From the NCBI GenBank assembly GCA_002355455.1, contig AP017375.1, positions 496,001 to 560,000 on the forward strand: a DNA stretch of 64,000 nucleotides. The letters are read 5' to 3'. The notes beneath the pieces are model-generated. The model did not search any database. It was not told where the DNA came from and saw only the letters and a list, made by a program, of their open reading frames with translations. Below, piece after piece: positions 16,766 to 25,810 of this stretch; position 1 is the stretch's first letter, and every line of letters begins with the position of its first letter. The position numbers were made by a program, and so were the translations under genes. This stretch comes from Stanieria sp. NIES-3757 (GTDB lineage: Bacteria > Cyanobacteriota > Cyanobacteriia > Cyanobacteriales > Xenococcaceae).

Positions 16766-16969
16766 TCATACAGCAATTTCAACTACTTGCTCGTTATCCT
16801 CTATCAATCGATTATTATTAGCTACCTCAAGCCAACCTTCAATCGCATCTTTGAGATTGATCATCAATTCTTCCCAATTATCTCCTTCAGTAATACAACC
16901 TGGTAAAGCAGGAACTTCTGCCCAATATCCACCTTCTTCAGCTTGATGAACGATCGCTTTTAATTTCAT
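16766..16969 (-). CDS. hicB: HicB-family antitoxin (toxin partner broken)
   Basis: A 67-residue HicB-like protein: KAIVHQAEEGGYWAEVPALPGCITEGDNWEELMINLKDAIEGWLEV. This is the standard small HicB fold seen in many cyanobacteria. It is intact and overlaps the following hicA pseudogene by ATGA. Order here is hicB-hicA, as at 8.0 kb and opposite to the pair at 15.2 kb, so the modules are of different lineages rather than recent duplicates. Confidence 0.88.
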   Translation of the reverse strand: MKLKAIVHQAEEGGYWAEVPALPGCITEGDNWEELMINLKDAIEGWLEVANNNRLIEDNEQVVEIAV

Positions 16970-17012
16970 AATTTTATTAAAACCCTAAACATAGATTTCC
17001 ATAAAAAAATTG

Positions 17013-17582
17013 TTAGAAAATTTCTTGCAAATCTAAATCAAAACCCAACAAAATATTTTCACCACTTAGATTAGATGGATTTTGCAAAATTTCTTTCGAG
17101 CGAGTACTACGATAAATTTCGACCTGTTTCTGTTTTGGATCGATTAACCATCCCAACTGCACTCCATTATCTAGATATTCTTGCATCTTATCTTGAAGTT
17201 CTTTGAGACGATCTGATGCGGAACGCAATTCAATGACAACATCAGGAACTATCGGTGGAAAAGTTTCTTTTTCGGGTTGAGATAAACTATGCCAACGAGA
17301 TAAAGCAATCCAAGCTGCATCAGGAGAACGAAAAGCGCCAGAAGGAAGTTGAAACATAGTAGAAGAATCAAATACTACTCCTAGTTTGTTCCGCTTATTC
17401 CAAGCCTGCAATTGATAGAGAATTTCCGTATTTCTGATTCCACTTTCTCCGCCAGTTGGTGACATAATTACTAAATTCCCTTGTGCCGTAAGTTCTAATT
17501 TAGTTTCTGGATTGGCATAACAAAGTTGTCGAAACTGTTCCGAACTTATTTGAATTACTGGACTTAAATTAAGCGTAAACAT
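17013..17582 (-). CDS. Uma2 family protein (PD-(D/E)XK nuclease fold)
   Basis: A 189-residue Uma2 (DUF820) protein, a family strongly expanded in cyanobacteria. Nuclease-fold motifs are visible: LTAQGNLVIMSPTGG, SPDAAWI with Asp88, and VIELRSASD with Glu118, followed by LGWLIDP. The function of the family is uncertain; members are often predicted restriction-like endonucleases and some occur in mobile elements. Length is typical. It lies upstream of hicB on the same strand with a 43-bp gap. Confidence 0.85.
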   Translation of the reverse strand: MFTLNLSPVIQISSEQFRQLCYANPETKLELTAQGNLVIMSPTGGESGIRNTEILYQLQAWNKRNKLGVVFDSSTMFQLPSGAFRSPDAAWIALSRWHSLSQPEKETFPPIVPDVVIELRSASDRLKELQDKMQEYLDNGVQLGWLIDPKQKQVEIYRSTRSKEILQNPSNLSGENILLGFDLDLQEIF

Positions 17583-17696
17583 CTCTATCTTTCTTTACCT
17601 TCAATAAATCCATTGTTTTCCCCTATTTTAGTAACGGTCGAATTCTTTTGCGTTTGAAGTTAAGGGAATTGAAATAAAAGCGATCGCGTAATTTAA

Positions 17697-18203
17697 TTAA
17701 AACCATTCTTTTCCACCAGGCAAATTAACTAATACTTTATCTATAGCTGTCGGTAATTCTTTAGCAGAATATTGATAAGTTAAATTCAATAATTTTAGAG
17801 TAATATCGATTAATTTATCTCGGTCTATTTGCTCTGAAATTTGGGCAGGTTTTAACTTACCATTCATAACTTCTACACTAGCAGGACGAATTGCACGTTC
17901 AATTGCTTCCTCTAAATAAGGTAGCCATTCATCTAATTTAATGTAAACAGACTTCTTATTATCTTTTAAATTTAAAGCTTGAATTTCAATGACAGAATCA
18001 GAGATAGAAGCAAGCCAGGAATTAGTTAAACGTAATTCAATTTGATTCTTGATGAGATGAATCATTAATCTAATTAAAAAAGACATGATATTACGAAATA
18101 TAGCCTTTTTACTCATCTCTTCTAAATCATCAATAATTGCGATCGCATCATTATATCTTCCCTCGACAATACTGACTCTTAAATCGCTTAATTCCTGAGT
18201 CAT
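17697..18203 (-). CDS. DUF29 family protein
   Basis: A 168-residue DUF29 protein, another family common in multiple copies in cyanobacteria and of unknown function. It shows IVEGRYNDAIAIIDDLEEMSKKAI, then MSFLIRLMIHLIKNQIE and a helical C-terminal half. Some DUF29 proteins resemble antitoxins or accessory proteins of mobile DNA, but that is not shown here. The upstream neighbour is a divergent GT2 gene. Confidence 0.8.
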   Translation of the reverse strand: MTQELSDLRVSIVEGRYNDAIAIIDDLEEMSKKAIFRNIMSFLIRLMIHLIKNQIELRLTNSWLASISDSVIEIQALNLKDNKKSVYIKLDEWLPYLEEAIERAIRPASVEVMNGKLKPAQISEQIDRDKLIDITLKLLNLTYQYSAKELPTAIDKVLVNLPGGKEWF

Positions 18204-18391
18204 AGCTTTATTTTTCTCCTTATCTGTACCTATATTTTAGTAACTATCAATTATTAATTGGCGATCGTGAAGTAAGATCTAACCTCTCGCTTTTTTCGTA
18301 ATTCTGTAAAAAATTCCCTACCTACGATCGATTTACTTGACGATTTGGGTATTAAAGAAGTAGTAAACGCGATCAATCTACTTCTAACTTT

Positions 18392-19312
18392 ATGAATGTC
18401 GCGGTAAAAGAGCCAGTCTACATAATTATTCCCGTCCACAATCGCAAGCAGATTACCTTAAAGTGTCTGGAAAATCTCAATCAGTGTGGCGATTTACAAC
18501 GCTATCATGTAGTAGTAGTTGATGATGGTTCTACTGACGGAACTACAGAAGCGATTAATTCTCTTTATCCTGATGTAATTGTACTTCCTGGCGATGGTAA
18601 TTTATGGTGGACAGGTGCAATTAAAAAGGGAATGGAATATGCTTACCAGCAAGGTGCAGAATATTTTATTTGGTTAAATGATGATTGCTTAGTAAGCGAT
18701 CGGGCTATACAAGATTTAGTTAGTTTTAGTCACCAATTTGATAATAGTATAGTTGGTTGTCAAGGATATGAACTGAATAATCCTGCAACAATTGCATTTG
18801 GTGGAAAAGTTAAAAGCTGGAAAGGATATCAAATAGTTAATTTTCCAAAAGATCAAGTAAGTGAATGCGATTTATTAAGTGGTAATTTAGTTTGTATTCA
18901 TAAAATAGTAGTTGACAAAATTGGTTATCCTGATCCTAATATTTTGCCTCATTATGGTGGTGACTCTTTATTTTTGATTCGTGCTAGAAAGGCTGGCTTT
19001 AAAATTTTTGTAGATACAAAACATCCTATTTATAATATTTCAAATGAACCTAAGTTAGCCCCTATTCGTTGGTTATTTAAAGAAGGACATCCTTTAATTA
19101 TTTTTAACTTATTATTTACTCCTCAATCTATTTTGCACTGGAGGGTTTGGATTTTATTAGCTTGGAAAGATTATTATATATTAGGAATTCCAATTTTTAT
19201 TGTTAATTATGTACGTTCAATTTTGCTTCCTGTTATAGCTGTAAGTACTTTGCGATTTTTGCCTTTATCTTTTAGATATCAAATATCTTCTTTTAAAAGA
19301 AACTTTAATTAA
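18392..19312 (+). CDS. GT2-family glycosyltransferase
   Basis: A 306-residue GT-A glycosyltransferase of family 2. It has IIIPVHNRKQITLKCLENL at the N-terminus, VVVDDGSTDGT with the nucleotide-binding Asp pair at 44-45, and FIWLNDDCL with the DXD-like site at 96-98. The PHYGGDSLFLIRARKAGF segment carries the acceptor-side acid. The C-terminus has hydrophobic stretches (about 225-290) that may bind the membrane. It resembles rhamnosyltransferase-type enzymes; the sugar cannot be told. It is the first of three co-directional GT2 genes. Confidence 0.85.
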   Translation: MNVAVKEPVYIIIPVHNRKQITLKCLENLNQCGDLQRYHVVVVDDGSTDGTTEAINSLYPDVIVLPGDGNLWWTGAIKKGMEYAYQQGAEYFIWLNDDCLVSDRAIQDLVSFSHQFDNSIVGCQGYELNNPATIAFGGKVKSWKGYQIVNFPKDQVSECDLLSGNLVCIHKIVVDKIGYPDPNILPHYGGDSLFLIRARKAGFKIFVDTKHPIYNISNEPKLAPIRWLFKEGHPLIIFNLLFTPQSILHWRVWILLAWKDYYILGIPIFIVNYVRSILLPVIAVSTLRFLPLSFRYQISSFKRNFN

Positions 19313-19379
19313 TATAATTAGAGCTTTTGAATTATCACAACTACTAGATTGTAACTCTTATTTTTGTACATATACACAA

Positions 19380-20318
19380 ATGAATTATATTAATAACTTA
19401 GTATCTATTATTATTAGAACTAATTCCTTTAAAAGGATAAATTTATTAGAGCAAGCTATCAAAAGCATTTTAGCTAACGATTATAGACCGATTGAAATCA
19501 TAATAATAGTTCAATCTCAAGAAATAAACTTTATTGAAAAAGTTAAAGAATTAGCAAGCAACTACATTCAAAAACAAGTTTTTTGTATTGTAAAATTAAA
19601 TCAAACATCTAATGATGAAAGAGCTAAAAATCTTAATTTAGGAATTCAAGTAGCAAAAGGAAGATTCATCGGTTTTTTGGATGATGACGATGTAATTTAC
19701 CCAAATCATCTATCTTCTCTGATTAATCTACTAAATCAATCAAAAGAAACCGCTTGGGCTTATAGTGATGTCGCAGCAGCCATTTGTCGATCACAATTTG
19801 AGGATAATTTAGAAATTATCTCGATAGATTATCCATTTGTGAAAGCAGCATTTTCTAAAATAACTTTGTGGCAATATAATTTTATTCCAATTCATAGCTA
19901 CTTACTTGACAGCGCAAAGATCGATCGTAAATTATTAGAATTTGATGAATCATTTCAAGTATTAGAAGACTATGCTTTTCTTTTAAAAATAGTGACTCGT
20001 TATCAGCCAATTTATTTACCAAAAGTTACCTGTGAATATAGATTTTTCCAAGATGTTAATAACTCAAATTTTTATGCAGATTATACTTTGGGTTTGTGCG
20101 ATTATAAAAAGTTAGCTCTTTGGCAAAAACATTATCAAAAAATTGAAAAACTAAAAAAACAGTTAATGTCAACTTATCATTCTGGCTTATTACCAATATA
20201 TGCTCGTCAATTAATTTTAGCTAGATTTCCTTTATTATTTAAACTAAAACAAACTTTTCCAAAACTTTGGAATTTAATAGCTCAATTTATCAAAAAAAAC
20301 AAATTTATTCAAAGTTGA
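19380..20318 (+). CDS. GT2-family glycosyltransferase
   Basis: A 312-residue GT2 protein. The fold is clear from SIIIRTNSFKRINLLEQAIKSIL and FIGFLDDDDVIYPNHL (metal site at 101-104). The usual VDDGS motif is replaced by IIIVQSQE, so the first nucleotide-binding acid is not obvious. The C-terminal part has EDYAFLLKIVTRY, giving the expected ED pair. Donor and acceptor are unknown. It follows the first GT2 gene after 67 bp of AT-rich sequence, and its own composition is strongly AT-rich. Confidence 0.82.
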   Translation: MNYINNLVSIIIRTNSFKRINLLEQAIKSILANDYRPIEIIIIVQSQEINFIEKVKELASNYIQKQVFCIVKLNQTSNDERAKNLNLGIQVAKGRFIGFLDDDDVIYPNHLSSLINLLNQSKETAWAYSDVAAAICRSQFEDNLEIISIDYPFVKAAFSKITLWQYNFIPIHSYLLDSAKIDRKLLEFDESFQVLEDYAFLLKIVTRYQPIYLPKVTCEYRFFQDVNNSNFYADYTLGLCDYKKLALWQKHYQKIEKLKKQLMSTYHSGLLPIYARQLILARFPLLFKLKQTFPKLWNLIAQFIKKNKFIQS

Positions 20319-20373
20319 ATTAATACTGATTTCTAGGTTTTTTTAAATTTTGTAATTAGTTTAATTAGTAATT

Positions 20374-21300
20374 ATGATAATTGATATTGTATTAGCAACT
20401 TACAATGGAGAAAAATATATTGAAGAGCAAATTCAATCTATTTTGAGACAAAGTCATACTAATTGGAATTTATTAATAAGAGATGATTTGTCTCAAGACA
20501 AAACTTTAGAAATTATTAAACAATATCAGGTTCAATATCCTGAAAAAATTAAAATAATTAATTCTTTTAGAAGATTGGGGACTAGTCAAAATTTTAGTAA
20601 AATTTTAGCAAGTACTACCTCTGATTATGTAATGTTTTGCGATCAAGATGATGTTTGGCTTCCAAATAAAATCGAAATTACTTTAAATAAAATATTTACA
20701 ATGGAAAAAAAATATGGAAAAAATTGCCCATTATTAGTTCATACAGATTTAAAAGTAATAGATCAAAATTTAAGCTTAATTTCTAATTCTTTTTGGCACT
20801 ATCAAAATCTCAATCCCAAACAAGGAAATAATCTTAGACGATTACTAGTACAAAATGTTATTACGGGCTGTACTGTGATGATTAACAAGCCTCTTAAAAA
20901 TCTTATATTACCTATTCCTTCAGAAGCAATTATGCATGACTGGTGGATTGCATTAGTTGCAAGTGTCTTTGGAAAAATTGATTATATAGATATTCCTACT
21001 GTCTTGTATCGACAACATCAAAGTAATGATACAGGGGCAAAAAAATGGGGATTTAATTATGTTTTTTCTAAATTAATCAAAATCAATAAAATAGAAGAAT
21101 ATTTTCAAAAAACTACTATTCAAGCGCAAAAATTTCTGGAAATATATCAACAAAAACTTAATACAAATAGCTTGGATATTATTAATACTTATTCTTATTT
21201 AAAAACATTCGGTTTTTTTAAAAAACGCTTTTTATTAATTAAAAAAGGGTATTATCAAGTAGGAAGCTTAAAAAATTTAGGACTTTTTTTAATTGTTTAA
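20374..21300 (+). CDS. GT2-family glycosyltransferase, rhamnosyltransferase-like
   Basis: A 308-residue GT2 protein with the pattern common in RfbN/RgpB-like transferases. It has IVLATYNGEKYIEEQIQSIL at the start, IRDDLSQDKT at 35-44, and MFCDQDDVWLPNKI with the metal site at 90-93. It also has QNVITGCTVMINK and the acceptor-side IMHDWWIALVAS. It starts 55 bp after the preceding GT2 gene and is convergent with the next. An O-antigen-like or exopolysaccharide repeat is the likely product of the cluster (inference). Confidence 0.85.
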   Translation: MIIDIVLATYNGEKYIEEQIQSILRQSHTNWNLLIRDDLSQDKTLEIIKQYQVQYPEKIKIINSFRRLGTSQNFSKILASTTSDYVMFCDQDDVWLPNKIEITLNKIFTMEKKYGKNCPLLVHTDLKVIDQNLSLISNSFWHYQNLNPKQGNNLRRLLVQNVITGCTVMINKPLKNLILPIPSEAIMHDWWIALVASVFGKIDYIDIPTVLYRQHQSNDTGAKKWGFNYVFSKLIKINKIEEYFQKTTIQAQKFLEIYQQKLNTNSLDIINTYSYLKTFGFFKKRFLLIKKGYYQVGSLKNLGLFLIV

Positions 21301-21315
21301 ATAATTAATGCAATA

Positions 21316-22272
21316 TCAAATAAACAAAATTATTTTAAATAATATAAATAACCAAAACCATTTTAAGGTAAATGATATTTCTTTTTTTAAGTCATTCCTA
21401 AATAAAGTCATTATTCTCCTTGCTTCAATAAATTTTTTCTGTTTAATGCTTCTATAAGTACCAGCTAAAATAAATTGGTGAAAGAAATCTGATTTACTTC
21501 TTTCAATTATTTTTGCGGATAATAGCTTGGATTTTTCAACTTTAGAAAATAAAGATAGTAATTGTTTAATAACTCTTTCATTAAACATATTTGTAGTTAA
21601 TGCACCTTTATGAATTGTATACGCACACGTATTAATAGGAACACAAAAAACTCCAAATTTACTAAATAATCTAATCCACATATCTAGATCGGCAACTTCA
21701 CCGATTACAGTATTAAAATATCCTATTTCTTTAAATGCTGTATGCTTAATAACAATTGCAGGAAACCTAACAAAAGAAGAGTTGGAAAGTAATTTTTTTA
21801 AAGCTAACTGAGGTGGTAAATAAAATTCTCGATTAAATATTTGTTTTTTTATGATGTGTTCTTGTTCGTTAACTACGCTAACTCCAAACAATAGAACTGA
21901 ATAATTATCTTCTTGTTTTTTTATAGTCTTAATAATTTGATTAATGGCATCTTCAAATAAAAAATCATCATCATGAAGAATTAAAATGTATTTTCCTGAT
22001 GCTTGTTGAATAGCATTATTCCAATTAGCTGCCATTCCTAGTCTTGGTTGATTATATATATACTGATAACTTACATTTTTATTCTGTAAACTCTTTTGTG
22101 TAATATAACGGCATTCATCAGAACAAGAGTCATCAGAAATAATTATTTGTAAATTTTGATTATTTAAATAGCTATTCAAAAGAATAGATTTCAAAGCTCT
22201 TTTAAACCAAACAGTTCGATTATAAGTAGGAATACAAATACTTAAAATTATATCTTGATGTTTAGTATTCAT
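21316..22272 (-). CDS. GT2-family glycosyltransferase
   Basis: A 318-residue GT2 protein on the opposite strand, 15 bp from the end of the previous gene. Motifs: SICIPTYNRTVWFKRALKSIL, IIISDDSCSDE (46-49), RLGMAANWNNAIQQASGKYILILHDDDFL with the metal site at 101-103, and VIGEVADLDMWIRL for the acceptor side. The last 20 residues are hydrophobic and may anchor it to the membrane. Its antiparallel orientation suggests the cluster was assembled from separate pieces. Confidence 0.84.
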   Translation of the reverse strand: MNTKHQDIILSICIPTYNRTVWFKRALKSILLNSYLNNQNLQIIISDDSCSDECRYITQKSLQNKNVSYQYIYNQPRLGMAANWNNAIQQASGKYILILHDDDFLFEDAINQIIKTIKKQEDNYSVLLFGVSVVNEQEHIIKKQIFNREFYLPPQLALKKLLSNSSFVRFPAIVIKHTAFKEIGYFNTVIGEVADLDMWIRLFSKFGVFCVPINTCAYTIHKGALTTNMFNERVIKQLLSLFSKVEKSKLLSAKIIERSKSDFFHQFILAGTYRSIKQKKFIEARRIMTLFRNDLKKEISFTLKWFWLFILFKIILFI

Positions 22273-22608
22273 TTTAATCTTATTATTGAAAATTATATTT
22301 ATATTATTGCCATAAATTTTTTAGTCGTCATTATTATATATTTACACTAAGTATAATTACTGTATTGATACTAGCAAGTATTAAAAGTAAATTATTTTTT
22401 AACAACAAAAATAGCCAGATAGATGGGACTTAATTGTCTATTCAATTAAATCATTAGAACATATACTAGATAGACTTTTTGAACTTTGAATTATAATTAA
22501 GTCTCTTTTTGCTTTTGAGAAACGGTAGAAAGTTTGCTCACTTTAGGTTTAGAAATTTTTGTTAATGGTTAATTGTTCATAGATTTGAAATATGATTAAT
22601 CGAGCCAA
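22273..22608. other. AT-rich intergenic region, no feature seen
   Basis: This stretch of about 336 bp separates the GT2 cluster from the ABC ATPase gene. I see no open frame, strong hairpin or known repeat in it. It should hold the promoter of the minus-strand GT2 gene. It also marks the boundary where HIP1 octamers resume (next near 22727). Confidence 0.4.
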
Positions 22609-24249
22609 CTAAGAAACTAGTAAAGGTGCTGCGGATAACAACTTTTGGGTGTAAGGATGCTTAGGAGAAGTAAAAATCTTTTCCTTACTATCTAACTCGA
22701 CAATTTGACCCCCATTCATTACCGCAATGCGATCGCAGAAAAATCTGGCTACCCAAAGATCGTGAGTGATAAAAAGGTAAGTAAGGTTAAATTCTGCTTT
22801 TAATGCCAACATCAATTCTAATACTTGGGTTTGTACTGTCGCATCCAACATACTGACGGGTTCGTCGCAAATAACTAACTGAGGATTGGTAATCAAAGCA
22901 CGAGCGATCGCGACTCGTTGTTGTTGCCCTCCCGATAATTCGGATGGATAACGATGATAATACTGTTCTACTGGAGTCAATCCGACTTTTTCCAGCATCA
23001 TTGCTACTTTTTGCTTTGCTTCGGCAGAATTGGCTAGTTTATGAATCAATAAAGGATCGGCAATACTATCTCCTACCGTCATCAAAGGATTGAGACAAGC
23101 GTGAGGATCTTGGAAGATCATTTGTAGTTGACGGCGTTTTTGGCGCATTTGCGCCCGTGATAGTTTGGTTAAATCTTCTCCCATAAATTCCACCGATCCG
23201 CTAGTGGGTTTGATTAGCTGCAAAATAGTGCGGGAAAGAGTACTTTTTCCACAACCAGATTCTCCTACTAACCCTAAAGTTTCTCCTGGATAAAGATCGA
23301 AACTAACTCCATCTACAGCTTTGATCGCATTTTTTTCTTTAGAGAATAATTGCCGAACGAAATTACTTTCTAGGGTGAAATGCTGTTTTAAATCTTTTAC
23401 CCGTAGAATTGGTTGTTTCTCAGGGAAGGGCTTATCGCGATAAGCCCCTACAGATTCATCGACGGCTTGAAGGTGCAAAGCTGCTTCTAGCAAAGACTTG
23501 GTATATTCGTGTTGGGGATGATAAAGAATCGATTTTACTGCACCAGACTCCACCATCTTACCGTTATACATAACCGCCACGCGATCGCAATATTCCCCAA
23601 TCATTGCCAAATCATGGGAAATTAATAATAAAGCCATTGACCTTTCTTTACACAAACGAGTTAATTCTGTTAAAATCTCTGCCGAAACAGTCACATCAAG
23701 ACTAGTAGTAGGTTCATCAGCAACAATCATTTTAGGATTGAGAAGTAAAGCAAGAGCGATCGCAACTCTCTGACGCATTCCACCACTAAATTCATGGGGA
23801 TATTGTCCCCAACGGTTAGCAGGTATCCTCACCGCATCTAAGGCTTCAATTGCTTTCTGTTTAGCTTCGCGATTAGATAAATTCGGCTGATGGGCTTTTA
23901 AAGTTTCCAAACAATGATCGCCAATTGTCATCAAAGGATCGAGTCTTGTCATCGGATCTTGAAAGATTAAAGCGACTACTTCACCACGAAATTGACGTAA
24001 TTGACGGTTATTTAAGTCAAAAACAGACTTATTCTTAAAATTTACCGTTCCTTCCGTACTACTACCATTAGGTAACAACCGCATAATTGCCCTGCCAATG
24101 GTAGACTTACCACATCCCGACTCTCCGACTAAACCCAATTTTTCCCCAGGATTAAGGGTAAAGGAGACATCATCAACAGCCCAAATAGTTTCGGATTGAG
24201 ATTGGCAAGGATAAGCAACTCTGAGATTGTTAACTTCCAGTAGAGTCAT
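22609..24249 (-). CDS. Dipeptide/oligopeptide ABC transporter ATPase, two fused ATPase domains
   Basis: A 546-residue tandem ABC ATPase of the DppD-DppF/GsiA/YejF type. The first half has GESGCGKST at 42-50 and the signature FSGGMRQRVAIALALL. The second half repeats GESGCGKST near 328 and ELSGGQQQRVAIARAL, and each half ends in the oligopeptide-type HP..(Y)T(K/Q).LL tail. It would drive uptake of peptides, or of other DppBC-type substrates such as nickel, through two membrane subunits. No permease or binding protein gene is adjacent, as is often the case in cyanobacteria. ATG at 24249 is the start. Confidence 0.9.
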   Translation of the reverse strand: MTLLEVNNLRVAYPCQSQSETIWAVDDVSFTLNPGEKLGLVGESGCGKSTIGRAIMRLLPNGSSTEGTVNFKNKSVFDLNNRQLRQFRGEVVALIFQDPMTRLDPLMTIGDHCLETLKAHQPNLSNREAKQKAIEALDAVRIPANRWGQYPHEFSGGMRQRVAIALALLLNPKMIVADEPTTSLDVTVSAEILTELTRLCKERSMALLLISHDLAMIGEYCDRVAVMYNGKMVESGAVKSILYHPQHEYTKSLLEAALHLQAVDESVGAYRDKPFPEKQPILRVKDLKQHFTLESNFVRQLFSKEKNAIKAVDGVSFDLYPGETLGLVGESGCGKSTLSRTILQLIKPTSGSVEFMGEDLTKLSRAQMRQKRRQLQMIFQDPHACLNPLMTVGDSIADPLLIHKLANSAEAKQKVAMMLEKVGLTPVEQYYHRYPSELSGGQQQRVAIARALITNPQLVICDEPVSMLDATVQTQVLELMLALKAEFNLTYLFITHDLWVARFFCDRIAVMNGGQIVELDSKEKIFTSPKHPYTQKLLSAAPLLVS

Positions 24250-24529
24250 AGATGCTAGTAGTTAGAAGAAATATAGCAAGTCTACTGCATTTTAATTACT
24301 GAAGGGCAAAGTTGCAGCTTTTAAAAGAAAAAAAATACATACCAAAAAGTTTGTTGTGTATCCGCGTGATGTCATCTTTTTTCCTTATGTTTAACTTTAT
24401 GTAAATAAATATAACAAAATGTAAATTTTTATTTTAATAGCTTGACAAAAAAAATGGTAGTAAAAACCGAACCAATTCAGTTCGGTTGTACTTGAATTGC
24501 TATCGCTTGGGAAAAACAGGATCACTGGT

Positions 24530-24557
24530 GTAGAGACGTAACATGTTACGTTTCTAC
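24530..24557. repeat. 28-bp palindromic repeat, copy A
   Basis: GTAGAGACGTAACA followed by TGTTACGTTTCTAC: a 28-bp palindrome with one mismatch centred on GTAACATGTTAC. It lies just downstream of cbiX and after a 280-bp AT-rich spacer. A related copy is at 35546. Both are followed by a GGTCACTGGTCACT- or GGTAACTAGTCACT-like stretch. It could act as a terminator, or be a small repeat family. Confidence 0.6.
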
Positions 24558-24582
24558 TGATCAATGGTCACTGGTCACTGAG

Positions 24583-25572
24583 TTAGGGTGCGTTCCAGAT
24601 GCGCTGGTGATAATCTTCTAACTTAGCGTAGGGATCGCTATGGTCGTGATGATGGTGTCCGTGATGATGGTGATGATGTCCGTGTCCATATTCTCCATTA
24701 GGAACAGCAAGACGAAACTTGCACATTTCACAGTTCATGGCAACCTGACCTAATTGTGCTTCAATTTCTCGCTCTCTCACTATTTGTAATAGTTGAGAAG
24801 CAATCCCCATTTCGGGCAAACAAGTAAAATCAATTTCAGGATATTGTTCTTGCTGTTGGGCAGTAATATTAAAGATTTTTTCGACTAAAGTACCTGTAAA
24901 TAAGAAATAGGGCAAAACTATTACCCGTTTTGGTTGATATAAATAAGCCCGACGGAAACCTTCTTCTAGACGAGGATGAGTAATCCCAATAAAACAGGTT
25001 TCTACCGTTTTGTAACCACTGCCTTCCCAGATAATGCGAGCTAATTTGCAGACATCTCCATTAGCATCAGGATCGCTTGAACCTCGACCGACAAATAACA
25101 GTACCGTATCGGCACGGGATATGTTTCGAGGGTTGTGTTGTGGTTCATCTAAGGCTGCTAAACGATCGCGCCACAGTTCAATTATTTTTGGGGTAATACC
25201 AAAATGACGACCATAATGAAAGCTTAACTGAGGGTAAAGCGATCGCACTCGATCTAATTCGTTAGTAACATCAAATTTATTGTGTCTGGCAGCAAATAAT
25301 AAAATAGGCAGAGCAGTAATTTCGCTATAGCCTCGTTCGATACAAGTTTCTATTCCTTGTTGAATATTTGGTTCGGTTAATTCTAAAAAACAGGGAATGA
25401 CTGGACGAGAAGTGTCTAATTTTTGATAGGTTTCAACAAAGTCGAGAAAAGTTTGCCTTCCTTGTTCATTTCTAGTGCCATGACCGATTGCCAGTAAAGG
25501 TTTTGCCTGTGGTAGAGGGGGTAATTGCAGTGAGTTAAAAAGTGATTTGGGCAATGAATTAGAAATAACCAT
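24583..25572 (-). CDS. cbiX: Sirohydrochlorin chelatase CbiX-type with His-rich tail
   Basis: A 329-residue class II chelatase. Two CbiX half-domains are visible: [17 protein letters not shown] with the metal-binding His31, [13 protein letters not shown], and the second half [16 protein letters not shown] and [18 protein letters not shown]. It inserts Co2+ (cobalamin route) or Fe2+ (siroheme) into sirohydrochlorin. The C-terminus holds about a dozen clustered histidines (about 295-312), which may store or deliver metal. In this gene the first half keeps its His, while the second has GRG in the corresponding place. The leader carries a cobalamin riboswitch, which favours the cobalt role. Confidence 0.88.
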   Translation of the reverse strand: MVISNSLPKSLFNSLQLPPLPQAKPLLAIGHGTRNEQGRQTFLDFVETYQKLDTSRPVIPCFLELTEPNIQQGIETCIERGYSEITALPILLFAARHNKFDVTNELDRVRSLYPQLSFHYGRHFGITPKIIELWRDRLAALDEPQHNPRNISRADTVLLFVGRGSSDPDANGDVCKLARIIWEGSGYKTVETCFIGITHPRLEEGFRRAYLYQPKRVIVLPYFLFTGTLVEKIFNITAQQQEQYPEIDFTCLPEMGIASQLLQIVREREIEAQLGQVAMNCEMCKFRLAVPNGEYGHGHHHHHHGHHHHDHSDPYAKLEDYHQRIWNAP

Positions 25573-25639
25573 CTGTACCTCGCAGATATGTTTTTGCAGT
25601 TGAGTTAGTTGCTAGTTATCAAAGGACACAAAAAGACTG

Positions 25640-25760
25640 ATAACCGTAAATCGGCGGGCATTCTGACTAAGAGATGGCTCTGTTTTTCATCTCATCACAG
25701 TTGCGGGACAGCGTTGGACTTACACCAAACTTTCCCCATTAGAACCGATGATTTGTAATC
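25640..25760 (-). promoter_or_regulatory. Cobalamin riboswitch upstream of cbiX
   Basis: Reading the minus strand from about 25760: GGGGAAAGTTTGGTGTAAGTCC, then GCTGTCCCGCAACTGTGA (canonical core), a GATGAG/CTCATC-type arm, and the B12-box AGTCAGAATGCCCGCC at about 25668-25653. Outer ATCGG/CCGAT sequences can close the aptamer. About 70 nt separate it from the cbiX ATG. These are the conserved elements of the cobalamin class. Binding of adenosylcobalamin would lower cbiX expression; how it does so (terminator or ribosome-site masking) I could not resolve. Confidence 0.9.
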
Positions 25761-25810
25761 ATAACTTAAATTTGAGCCTCAAAATCAAGAATAAAGTTTA
25801 AATATGGCTG

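Larger units (their letters stand above)
15634..16769 (-). pseudogene. hicA: Third hicA gene: nonsense codon plus IS5-family insertion
   Basis: ATG at 16769 overlaps the hicB stop (ATGA). The frame reads MKSISGKKLCRIV, a TAA at codon 14, then KTGWILKKITGSHHIYQKSG (catalytic His) and SIPVHRNKDLKIGTLKALMKIAE to 16584. There the IS5-family element begins. On its far side the frame resumes LIEQDLE and stops with TAG at 15634-15636. Joining the two parts across one copy of the target sequence restores a normal C-terminus. The gene is therefore broken twice: once by a point mutation and once by transposition. Confidence 0.85.
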
